From Diplonema papillatum (taxonomy: Eukaryota > Euglenozoa > Diplonemea > Diplonemida > Diplonemidae), in NCBI GenBank assembly GCA_030068145.1, contig JAPJBO010000506.1:1-64000 (forward strand): 64,000 nucleotides of DNA. Direction: 5' to 3'. Below the pieces are notes generated by a model that saw only the letters and a program-made list of their open reading frames with translations, did no database searches and was not told the origin of the DNA. Shown here piece after piece: positions 43,144-52,794 of this stretch. The first letter of the stretch is position 1. Each line of letters opens with the position of its first letter. A program made the translations under genes and the position numbers.

Positions 43144-43580
43144 TTGCGTGAACTGCCCACCTGCCCCGTACCTCAATTTCCTGCGTCTTGCCCGTTATCT
43201 CGCCATCACTCCAACCCCCTACCCCCGGAACGCACGCAAAATGACGTCTGCCGCCTTTCTTCTTCTCTTTTGCTCAAGCCCAACCTAGGAAGGAAATCTA
43301 AACCACGCGAGAAAACAAAAGATTGTCAAGGTTGCGGTGAAACGTTGTCGACGAATTAGAGACGGTCATAAGCGAGAAGACGATGACAGACTAGTGCAAC
43401 ATCATGTCAAAATTTCGCCTTCCAAGGGCGGCAATGGAAAGATATGCTTCGAAATCGCAAAATTCCAGCCCCAGAATGCCCAAAAGAGCGAAGGCACTCT
43501 ATAAAAATGAAAAATAGGAAAAAGTGGAAATTAACCTGTAGGTGCTTGGTCGGAGTTGGGTTAACAGGTAATAAATAGCT
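43144..43580. other. No gene recognised
   Basis: Short spacer between the piggyBac remnant and the next nested element. No terminal repeat of piggyBac type (TTAA flanked) could be assigned. Confidence 0.35.
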
Positions 43581-43582
43581 AT

Positions 43583-45949
43583 TATGGTGTGGTCGGTATA
43601 GCCAGGGGGAACTACGGGGGAACTACGGGGAACTGACCTTGGGGTGTCTTTTTTTTTTTGTAGTGGACTTTTCAAACGCCACCAAACCGGGAGCTTTGGA
43701 GTGAGCAAAACGGTTCCTCTTGCTTGGGCTTTCCACAGAAGGGCCAAGCCTTTTGAAAAATGGAGCCTTCGGGGTGTCGGGGGTGGTGCTTTCGTGACGC
43801 CGTGGCATGAAGGATTCGTTAGTAACGGAAAGTAGACTCGAACGCTCCCGTAGGACTCGCAGATGTCGGTTGGCTCACGCTCGCAGGAACCTAAGTAAAG
43901 CTCGCTACCGGGCCCTTCAACGTTCCCCAAGAGGACTGAACGAAAAGCTCAGTTGCCACCATTGCGTGCTTGTACTGGTCCTTGAAAATAATCGCGTTAT
44001 CGTGACGGATGGCAGAGGCCTGGCCGATCGAAATCTGCAGGATATCTTGGACAGCCCACAGATAAAATTGGCAGCACGCAATCAAGAGTCCGGTGATAGA
44101 CGGAAATATGTGCTTGAGTCCAACTGCATGCCCTCAGCATGTCATTCAAGGCTAATGTTGTTGTCGGCAAACTGCTCTACGATCTCTGGATGCAGAGCCC
44201 GAAACCCCAAGGCTTTGCCGTGTCCGAAGTCTCCCTCTCGCCAGCGAAAGAAGCAAACAAGCCAGAGCCTCTCCTTGCGCGCCATTCCGACACTCCAACC
44301 CCTCTTGATTTTGGGCAAGAAGGTGATCTGCAATCACGTTCAGAAGCCCAGGTGGCGTTTGCATCAGCTCCTCTACTCTGGGAGAACCCGGAAGCTCTCC
44401 GGAGATGGTACCTGCATTCCAATTCGTCCTCTTGGGAAAGGCCAGTCGACGGCTGTACGCAAGTGGGCGGAGGTCCTGGGACTGCGAAGGCGTGACTACC
44501 CCACAAGAAGGACTCGCTGTCTCTCTGTTCTGCCCCTGCCGCCATAGCCATCTTATCCTCGGCCAAGCACCAGTTTCTCCTCCTGCAACGCAACCTTGCC
44601 TTCAGCATGGCCATTATTATTATGACCTGTCATTCTGGTTATCAACCTTACTCCTCGCTCGGGTTGCCGTCTTCGACCTCCTCTGATAGTTTGGGTTAGA
44701 ATGCAAATAATCTGTGGCGATTTGCGGTGTCGCGGTTATCTCTTCGTACGTGATGTGTCATTATTTCGCCTCTTTCGCTCGACTTGATCGTCGCGCTCAG
44801 GCGCGTTTGGTGCCTCGCTTCTTCTTCGATTGCTCGTCCAGGTTCATCGGTTGCTGCACCGGCGCTTTCACACGCCGCACTTCACTTTCTGGTGCTCGTG
44901 GCACACCCGCTCACTCCACTTTTCGTGTTCCGTAGCGTTGAACACCGCCCATCTCGCCGCACGCTCTGCCCTTCCACCTCCGTACGTAGGGAAAAGATCC
45001 ATCCCCCACGCCTCGTCGCTGAACTCGTGCCGTCGTCAGCTGTGTCTCGAGCACTTCCATCGTCTCCGTACTACCACGGAAGATCGGCCTCATCTCGAGG
45101 CACGGCGGAGCTCCCACCGTTCTCAGCGACCCTATCTTCTCCAGTTTCCTGTCTGGCAGAAGCGGTCCGTCGCCGTTTCGCTCCAGCGCATCCCCGACGG
45201 TTTTTAAACGTTTTCCGAGAACCCTCGCACGCATGCTCAACGGTGTCCCGTCCGTCGTCGCTACGACACAGCCCGGAAGATCCAGTTTGGTGCACACTTC
45301 AAAGTCGACGGCGAGCTCCGCCATCGAGACGTCACCCGCCACCGACCAGCACATCCCATCCAGCCAATACTGCAGAGCCCGGAACCACCTCTCTCCTCCG
45401 ACCGCCGCGAATGTCTCCGGTCCCGCGATCGCTTCGAAACCCGGCGGGCGCGGGGCCTCTGGTAGAACATTTCCTGCTCTCCTTACCGCAGCTGATCCTG
45501 TCACTACCTCAAACCGTGACTCCCAGTCTGTCCTTCCGTCTCATCCTATTCCTTCCGCTTCGGGGCACGCATAGCACATGGCCGCTCTGCGCAAGTTGGG
45601 GCCGTAATACTGCACCTTTGTAGCTCTTCCGCCCCAGTTTCTTCGCCAGGGCCGACTGCAGAAAGTGATCGCCACAAAGGAATTACCCCCCGAAATTCAC
45701 CGATTTTGGCCTGGACCAGGTGGCTTGTCTCCTGGGGTCTTTGATCTTGATACGCTCGAATTACCCGAAATTGTCCTTATTTTGTGACGAAAAAGTGCAA
45801 AGTAGCTCAGAAATGCTCTCCAGGACCCAAGGCCGCATCCCTGAAGCACTCAGCAAAAAAACAAGAAACGAAAAAAAAAAAGACACCCCCCCCCCCCATG
45901 TTGAACTACGGGGGAACTACGGGGAACTGGCCCACCGACCACACCATAT
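43583..45949. mobile_element. Nested 2.4-kb element with ATGGTGTGGTCGGT ends
   Basis: Inverted ends TATGGTGTGGTCGGT (43583) and ACCGACCACACCATA (45934-45948), with an ATT possibly duplicated outside. A second inverted block (GGGTGTCTTTTTTTTT at 43634; AAAAAAAAGACACCCC at 45879) lies inside. Between these blocks, GAACTACGGGGGAACTACGG occurs at both ends in the same orientation. Contents: decayed minus-strand frames, an R5 copy (44690-44800) and a retroelement fragment. Confidence 0.55.
44911..45504 (-). pseudogene. Retroelement C-terminal fragment (LINE-like)
   Basis: The minus frame reads RWFRALQYWLDGMCWSVAG then SMAELAVDFEVCTKLDLPG. This W-L-x-x-M-x-W...S-x-x-ELA-x-DFE pattern resembles the region after the reverse transcriptase/RNase H domains in LINEs of dinoflagellates and related protists. 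No RT motif (YxDD) is present. Assignment is by resemblance only. Confidence 0.35.
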
Positions 45950-46594
45950 TATTTAGCTTATAGCCAGGAGGTCCTGAAACTTTTTTTTTAGCTTATAGCC
46001 ACCTGGTGAAAACTTGGTCAGGTCAAAAAATTGGCCAAAAATTTTGGGAAACTTACAAATATATGCGCGATAAACTGCCGAAAAAACTGTGCGCATACGA
46101 AACGTATGCGCGAAAAACTGTTTTTTTTACAAGTATATGCGCGAAAAAACTAAAATTGACAACTATATGCGCGGTGAAAAAAGAAATTCCGGAAAAAAAT
46201 TGGGTTTTTTGAATTTTAAAATTTTGGAACAAAAACTGCGGTAATTTTTGATGAAGTTGAGCAATTTTTTTTTTTTTTCCATTTTTCCACCAGCCCCGTG
46301 GCAGTGTTTCAAAAAGACACAAGGTACGAGCGCGGAAATCCGCCACCCGCCATTCGGCTAGAGTGCAAGAACACAATTGCGAAGCGTACTACAAACGGAT
46401 AGTGTTACAAAGGCGAACGAATCATGCGAGAACCTATGGAGGGGCCCCTCGACAGCTTTCAGAACACGGCATAGTAAGTCAAGAGTCGGATAAGCGTGTG
46501 CACATTCTACTCCCGTTTGATCTGCATTTTCCACCTTGCCCCCCTTTCTTTGATCTGCTGTGTGTATTTGCAAAACAGTTCCGGCACGGCGGGT

Positions 46595-47055
46595 TTGCGG
46601 GGTTTGCGGGTTAGGGTATGCGGGTTTGCGGGGTTTGCGGGTTAGGGTGCGCGGGTTGGCGGGTTTGCGGGTTAGAGTACGCGGGTTTGCGGGGTTTGCG
46701 GGTTAGGGTACGCGGGTTGGCGGGTTTGCGGGTTGCGGTTTGCGGGTTAGGGTACGCGGGTTTGCGGGTCTCGGTATGCGGGTATTAGGGTTGGCGGGTT
46801 CGGGTATGCGGGTTTGCGGGGTTTGCGGGTTAGGGTATGCGGGTTTGCGGGGTTTGCGGGTTAGGGTATGCGGGTTTGCGGGGTTTGCGGGTTAGGGTAT
46901 GCGGGTTTGCGGGTTAGGGTATGCGGGTTTGCGGGTCTCGGTATGCGGGTATTAGGGTTGGCGGGTTCGGGTATGCGGGTTTGCGGGGTTTGCGGGTTAG
47001 GGTATGCGAAGGTTTGCGGGTTAGGGTATGCGGGTTTGCGGGTCTGGGTATGCCA
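46595..47055 (+). repeat. Telomere-like G-rich repeat, left arm
   Basis: About 460 bp composed of GCGGGTTAGGGTATGCGGG, TTTGCGGGGTTTGCGGG and GCGGGTATTAGGGTTGGC variants. TTAGGG occurs at least ten times, but the array is not a pure telomere repeat. The inverted C-rich counterpart is at 48612-49100. Confidence 0.85.
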
Positions 47056-48611
47056 GCCTCCAGTGATAAGAGGCGCTCTGCTTTTGTTGCAAAGAAAACG
47101 TATTTGTAGTGCGCGAAAAAACTTTTTTTTTTTTTTTTACAAATATATGCGCGAAAAAACTGTTTTTTACAAATATATGCGCGAAAAACCTGTTTTTTTT
47201 ACAAATATATGCGCGAAAAAACTGTTTTTTTTTACAAATATATGCGCGAAAAAACTAAAATTTACAAATATATGCACCGCGCATATATTTGTAAATTTTA
47301 GTTTTTCGCGCATATCCTGGTATATTACCCAAAAAATTTGGTCGAAAAAAATCGGTCAAAAATTTTGGGTCTAAAAAAATCGGTCAAAATTTTGGCCAAA
47401 ACTGTTGGTCAAAAAAAATCGGTCAAAAAATTTTGGTCAAGATTTTGGGTCAAATTTTTTTGGTCAAAAGATTTTGGCCAAAAAATTTGTTCAAGAAAAA
47501 CCCCGGAGTTTCAAGCGAACTTTCACTCTAAAAATCGGTCAAAAATTTTGGTCAATTGTTAGCCAATCTGAGAAAAATCACACACGGAATTCGAACCCAG
47601 AAAACCCTTTGCCGTGCTGTGCCAGCTACTGGAGTGGCCACACCTATTTGCACACGTTCATCTTCGCTGCAGGTAGGGGTTTTCGGGCCCACCCGGAGCG
47701 AGTCCAACCTTCTCCACGTCTTATCATCTCATCACTCGAAACAGTCGTATCATCTTATCATTGCTTGAATTTTTGGAGTCTGATACTCGAAACAGTCTAG
47801 ATAGGGTCACCCACGTGTGTTTACGCCCGAAGGCTACATAAGAACCGACTTGAAAAATCGTCCACAAAGAGCTTGCCGCCGTTTGCGTTAAAGAGAGTGT
47901 CATCGAAAAGTACTCTGGTCTGAACTCTGCGAGCTATGTATCATGTTTCCCGGTTTCTCTTTCAGCACCCGTATGCTCGCAACATTCATGCCCGGCACTT
48001 CCAGTCTTTTAGCGTGTTGCACCCCTTGCTCCCACTTCGGCCGTCCAGATGCCGCCGGGTTGCAGGAATCTGCTAGTCCCTGTCACGAACACCGCCACGA
48101 ACTCACTGACGAAGAAGGTTGTTGGAGGTCAAGAGAGTTAACAACGCAATGGTTGCCAAAGTGTTGCGCCGCAAGTCGGCAGTCGCAAATCGGCAGAAAG
48201 GGGGTCCAAGTAAACGAGACCTATGCAAAGTTGAAATGGGATGAGATTAGACGCTACCCCAGAATCACCTTGACTCCCCTAAGCGTATCCCACATATTGA
48301 AGCTTAAAACTTGCAACTTGAAACTTCGGCTAAGCTAAATAAAAAGTTTTTTGTGGCTATAAGCTAAATAAAAAGTTTCTTGGTGGCTACAAGCTAATTA
48401 TCCCAAAAAAATAAGGGTAATATACCAGGATATGCGCGAAAAACTAAAATTTACAAATATATGCGCGGTGCATCTATTTGTAAATTTTAGTTTTTTCGCG
48501 CATATATTTGTAAAAAAAAACAGTTTTTTCGCGCATATATTTGTAAAAAAAAAAAAAAAACAGTTTTTCGCGCACTACAAATACGTTTTCTTTGCGCCTC
48601 TTATCACTGGA

Positions 48612-49100
48612 GGCTGGCATACCCAGACCCGCAAACCCGCATACCCTAACCCGCAAACCTTCGCATACCCTAACCCGCAAACCCCGCAAACCCGCATACC
48701 CGAACCCGCCAACCCTAATACCCGCATACCGAGACCCGCAAACCCGCATACCCTAACCCGCAAACCCCGCAAACCCGCATACCCGAACCCGCCAACCCTA
48801 ATACCCGCATACCGAGACCCGCAAACCCGCATACCCTAACCCGCAAACCCCGCAAACCCGCATACCCTAACCCGCAAACCCCGCAAACCCGCATACCCGA
48901 ACCCGCCAACCCTAATACCCGCATACCGAGACCCGCAAACCCGCGTACCCTAACCCGCAAACCCGCCAACCCGCGTACCCTAACCCGCAAACCCCGCAAA
49001 CCCGCGTACTCTAACCCGCAAACCCGCCAACCCGCGCACCCTAACCCGCAAACCCCGCAAACCCGCATACCCTAACCCGCAAACCCCGCAAACCCGCCGT
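48612..49100 (-). repeat. Telomere-like repeat, right arm (C-rich on the plus strand)
   Basis: CCCGCATACCCTAACCCGC, CCCCGCAAACCCGCATACC and CCAACCCTAATACCCGC repeats, inverted relative to 46595-47055 and slightly longer. The two arms share the same order of variants, indicating one inverted duplication rather than independent amplification. Confidence 0.85.
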
Positions 49101-50080
49101 GCCGGAACTGTTTTGCAAATACACACAGCAGATCAAAGAAAGGGGGGCAAGGTGGAAAATGCAGATCAAACGGGAGTAGAATGTGCACACGCTTATCCGA
49201 CTCTTGACTTACTATGCCGTGTTCTGAAAGCTGTCGAGGGGCCCCTCCATAGGTTCTCGCATGATTCGTTCGCCTTTGTAACACTATCCGTTTGTAGTAC
49301 GCTTCGCAATTGTGTTCTTGCACTCTAGCCGAATGGCGGGTGGCGGATTTCCGCGCTCGTACCTTGTGTCTTTTTGAAACACTGCCACGGGGCTGGTGGC
49401 CCCCAAAAATGGAAAAAAAAAAATTGCTCAACTTCATCAAAAATTACCGCAGTTTTTGTTCCAAAATTTTAAAATTCAAAAAACCCAATTTTTTTCCGGA
49501 ATTTCTTTTTTGGCCATTTCCAAAAAGACACAAGGTTTTGACCCTGCATGGTACATCCGTTGTGGAACCTCTCGTTGTTTTTGGCATCATACACCCGAAA
49601 TAGTCACTTTGTGGGCCCTATAATAGGCTACGAACTTCATGGTATTTTTACAAATGTGTGAGTGTATGTCATTTTGTATAGTACGTTGAAGTACATTCAT
49701 TGTGGACCCCATATTCTCGCGATGCTGTGTTTGGCGTCAAAAACCCGTCTGAATTCACTTTTGATGGCTTTAATGAGTCTAAACACTCGAAATAGGCACT
49801 TTGGGGGGAATTTTTTTGAAAGGGTCTCCCAACAAGAATTGTGGCATATGCGCGAAAAAACTGTTTTTTACAAATATATGCGCGAAAAAACTGTTTTTTA
49901 CAAATATATGCGCGAAAAACTGTTTTTTTTACAAATATATGCGCGAAAAAACTAAAACTGACAAACATATGCACCGCGCATATATTTGTAAAAAAAACAG
50001 TTTTTCGCGCATACGTTTCGTATGCGCACAGTTTTTTCGGCAGTTTATCGCGCATATATTTGTAAGTTTCCCAAAAAATA

Positions 50081-51409
50081 ATAGGGCAGAAAATTACAAA
50101 AAAAAAATAGTTTGACGGACACCTGGCCGCAGTGCCATTCGAGCCCTGAGTCCAATCTTGGGTTGGCATTCACCCTTCTCGGATGCATTTTAAGTTCAAT
50201 CCCTCAAAACAATCCGAAAACATATCGACAACGCCAACACGAGTTCACAAATTATCGAAAAGACAAGACCAGCAGGCACATGGTACACCGTTGCTGGGGA
50301 TTTGCTGATGAACAGCGAGTCCACATGGACTTCCCGTGGTTCCCATGAAGCCAACGAGATACGTAGAAGCGGACGTGGAGAGAGATCATGGATGTGAAGT
50401 TGGCGTCGATGGATCCAGTTTGTGTCTTTTGGCACATGCTCGAGGTTGGCTGCTTGCTTTGGACCTCTCGATTGCTGAAGGACCTCGCACAGATGCATCC
50501 CCAGGGGAAGTGCTCGGGTTTGCAGAAGGGTCGACCACCATGGGGGGCCACCGGTGGTTGCCATCCTAGTACGCTGTCGGTAGGGACCCTGCTTTCGCAA
50601 CAGGGAGAAGAGTACTCCACTGAGCATGAATCTGTGCAACGACTGTCGACGCTCCCGGCTTCGTGAAGTTCATTGCAGATGCCAGGAAACTGGAAGGAAA
50701 CAATGCGAATAAGCAGTTCCACAGCCTAGAAGGTGCCCACAGTGTGGCAGATGCGTCCAAAAGGATGGGCAAGCTCACGAGCCCAGTGCCAGCAGTAGTA
50801 GGGCCCATCGTCCCATGACCCCAGATTCCGGGCCAGGTACAGTCTCACAACACAAGGGGTTCTTCTTCGCCCCTCAGCCTCAGTCAATCGCAGTTAGATG
50901 GCTTTCCACACAAACAGAGCACAGGCTCATCCGACTCGCTTGCAAGCAGTTCTCGTTTCCCTACCTTCCTTCCTATGTAGTAGTGTCAGCCGGGAGTGCT
51001 GCACAGGTGCTCCAATGGGCATCGTCTGCACCACAGAATTGAAAGTCTTGTGACTTTTCTTGAAGGGTTCTCATTTTCTTGCACGACCGTGCATCGTTCA
51101 AGGCATAGTTTCTTGCCATGCCAAAAACAGCCAGCCCTGGGGCTGCCCCAACAACAATGGTTGAGATCCCTTTTGGCTGGGCACCTGGTATTGGCCGCCA
51201 TTGGAGTCGTGTCTGCAGTTTGCAGGTATTCCCAGGCGGGGACTTTTGTGCCCGAAGTGGTCCAGGTGACCAGAAGTGGCGGAGTCGTCCGAGTTGTCAT
51301 GTCGACCCTGCACAAACTATTTTTTTTTTCCCAACTATTTTTTTTGTCGAGGTTTCGCAAAAATTCGGGCGCGCGCGAGCGCGAGCCAAAAATATAAAAT
51401 AGTCAGCCC
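50081..51409. other. No secure gene; right part of the 14-kb element
   Basis: A plus frame near 50655-50815 reads VKFIADARKLEGNNANKQ and HSVADASKRMGKLTSPVP, plausible but unassigned. The element's right TIR occupies about 51370-51409. Confidence 0.3.
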
Positions 51410-51488
51410 TTAGTACTAAACAGAAAGCGCCATCCTAAGTTTCGGGCCGGTGTGCGGGATCCAGGGGCAGTCGCGGAACCACACACAG

Positions 51489-51912
51489 GCCGTCGGACGC
51501 GGTTCACCTGCTTGAAGCCGCCGGCAGCACGCTTTCTGGCTCCCTCCGGCTCACTCTTTTCGCGAAGTACCTCGAAACCATCGACCGGTCGCCCAGTTTC
51601 CTCCGCCGCTGCACCCAACGCGACCTGCCCCGCTTGGCCTGGTCGCTCGCCGCCCAGCACCAGCTCGTCGCGCGGAGCCGGCGGGCCGGCGGCTCTGCCG
51701 GCGCCCGCGGGTACCTGAGTGCGTCGTGCGCGGCGGTTCTGCGCTGCTCCGAGCTCTTTGGCGTGCACGGCGAAGGGCTCGACGGCCGCGACTTGACGCT
51801 CATGCTGTGGGCGGTCGCCGCCGTGGCCGAAGGCCGCGCCGACGTGCCCGCGGTGGAGCCTCTCATAACCCGCATCGTCGTCCTCGTGGACGCGAACTTG
51901 CTGACGGACGTG
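51489..51912 (+). CDS. Helical-repeat protein, exon 2
   Basis: Opens after CACACACAG. One base (G) completes the alanine codon of exon 1, then PSDAVHLLEAAGSTLSGS, LRLTLFAKYLETIDR, RDLPRLAWSLAAQHQL and GRDLTLMLWAVAAVAEGR. The D-L-x-x-L-x-W-A/S-L-A motif is characteristic of the octatricopeptide/FASTK-like repeats. It ends LLTDV at phase 0 before the donor GTATGC. Exon 3 also starts at phase 0. Confidence 0.75.
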
Positions 51913-52794
51913 GTATGCACTGCAATTTTTAGAGAGCAAGTTCACTTAGAGATCCGGGGGTTAAAGTCCCCGGGTGACCATCGTCGTAAAGGTTGCCTTA
52001 AGGTATCGTATACTAGTGTACGTAATTGTATCTGCGAGTAGTGGCAGTACATGTGCTAGTGTGTGTGCGTTTCTTTTTGCTTATTGCCGACGTTTCGACT
52101 TACTTTAGAGCTCGCTCTCATTTCCTGTGTGTCTCGTCGTTTCGTTTCCGGAGTCCCTGCGATCGCCACACATATTATTGAATACCTGCGTTGTAGGAAG
52201 TACTTGAGGACTTTCTGCTCGTCGTTTCGTTTCCGGAGTCCCTGCGATCGCCACACATATTATTGAACACCTGCGTTGTAGGAAGTACTTGAGGACTTTC
52301 TGCTCGCCGTTTCGTTTCCGGAGTCCCTGCGATCGCCACACATATTATTGAACGCGTTGTAGGAAGTACTTGAGGACTTTCTGCTCGTCGTTTCGTTTCC
52401 GGAGTCCCTGCGATCGCCACACATATTATTGAACACCTGCGTTGTAGAAAGTGCTTGAGGACTTTCTGCTCGTCGTTTCGTTTCCGGAGTCCCTGCGATC
52501 GCCACGCGATAGGACTTACCAAAGCAGTTGCGTTCCGCTATTGCGCACAAACACAAAGAAAACGCCAGACTATTCTTTTGAAAAAGACTAGTTCTCCGCC
52601 TGAATATTTCTGCGTACGAAGACTCCTCCCCCCCAAACCGCGCAGAAAAGAGAGTGAAAGCGTACGTACAGTAGTAGAGACGAGTGTAAAAAAAAGTTGG
52701 CGGTAGCACAAACTAGCGAACCAGCGGAGACCACCGCAAAACGATTTCATACCTCAAAACCAGCACCAATAACAACGCCTCCCTAACCGCGCAG
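51913..52794 (+). other. Intron 2 of the helical-repeat gene
   Basis: 882 bp made almost entirely of repeats: R9 in reverse (51930-51985), an 85-bp minisatellite (52130-52510), R6 (52508-52750) and R8 (52745-52776), then the acceptor AACCGCGCAG. Confidence 0.75.
52130..52510 (+). repeat. ~85-bp minisatellite carrying an R1 MITE head
   Basis: About 4.5 units of TTTCGTTTCCGGAGTCCCTG, CGATCGCCACACATATTATT, GAACACCTGCGTTGTAGGAA and GTACTTGAGGACTTTCTGC. The part CACCTGCGTTGTAGGAAGTACTTGAGGA corresponds to the R1 MITE terminal repeat, so a MITE end appears to have been amplified in tandem. Confidence 0.8.

Larger units (their letters stand above)
46040..50080. repeat. Large palindrome: 1.3- and 1.7-kb inverted arms around a 1.1-kb loop
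   Basis: Left arm 46040-47332 and right arm 48414-50080 are inverted copies. Outer ends: TTTTGGGAAACTTACAAATA against its complement near 50060. Inner ends: CGCATATCCTGGTATATTAC against GTAATATACCAGGATATGCG. Each arm contains a ~33-bp tandem repeat (ACAAATATATGCGCGAAAAA), a unique block (CATGCGAGAACCTATGGAGG and complement) and a G-rich or C-rich repeat. The right arm has an extra ~0.35-kb insert (about 49515-49850). Loop 47333-48413: an A/T-rich CGGTCAAAAATTTTGG repeat, an R9 copy (47500-47536), a reverse-strand B-box-like GGGTTCGAATTCCG (47583), and no gene. Confidence 0.85.
37288..51409. mobile_element. 14.1-kb composite TIR element with TTA target duplication
   Basis: The left end GGGCTGACTATTTT...TTGGCTCGCGCTCG and the right end CGAGCGCGAGCC...AAAATAGTCAGCCC are inverted repeats. 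It is flanked by TTA at 37285-37287 and TTA at 51410-51412. A 3-bp TWA duplication is typical of PIF/Harbinger-type transposition. No matching transposase is visible inside, so it would be mobilised in trans. Inside are several nested elements and a large palindrome, listed separately. The element lies in intron 1 of the helical-repeat gene. Confidence 0.75.
35505..51488 (+). other. Intron 1 of the helical-repeat gene, ~16 kb
   Basis: 15,984 bp from donor GTATGT to acceptor CACACACAG. The two exons match in phase and in protein style. Without the 14.1-kb TIR element the intron would be ~1.9 kb, similar to other introns here. It also contains R5 (35565-35620), R9 (35764-35822), R6 (35824-35885), a fold-back element, an R2 MITE and two R7 copies. 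Confidence 0.65.

Noticed and set aside
43807..44614. Transposase in the left half of the 2.4-kb nested element
   Set aside because: Minus-strand frames (for example QFYLWAVQDILQISIGQA) look protein-like but are broken and match no family I can name.
46595..47055. Genuine internal telomere
   Set aside because: TTAGGG is embedded in a degenerate GCGGGTTTGCGGG-rich repeat, and both arms are internal to a palindrome; telomere-like only.
51098..51360. Second piggyBac fragment near the right end of the 14-kb element
   Set aside because: No D-containing or finger motif could be found in any frame.
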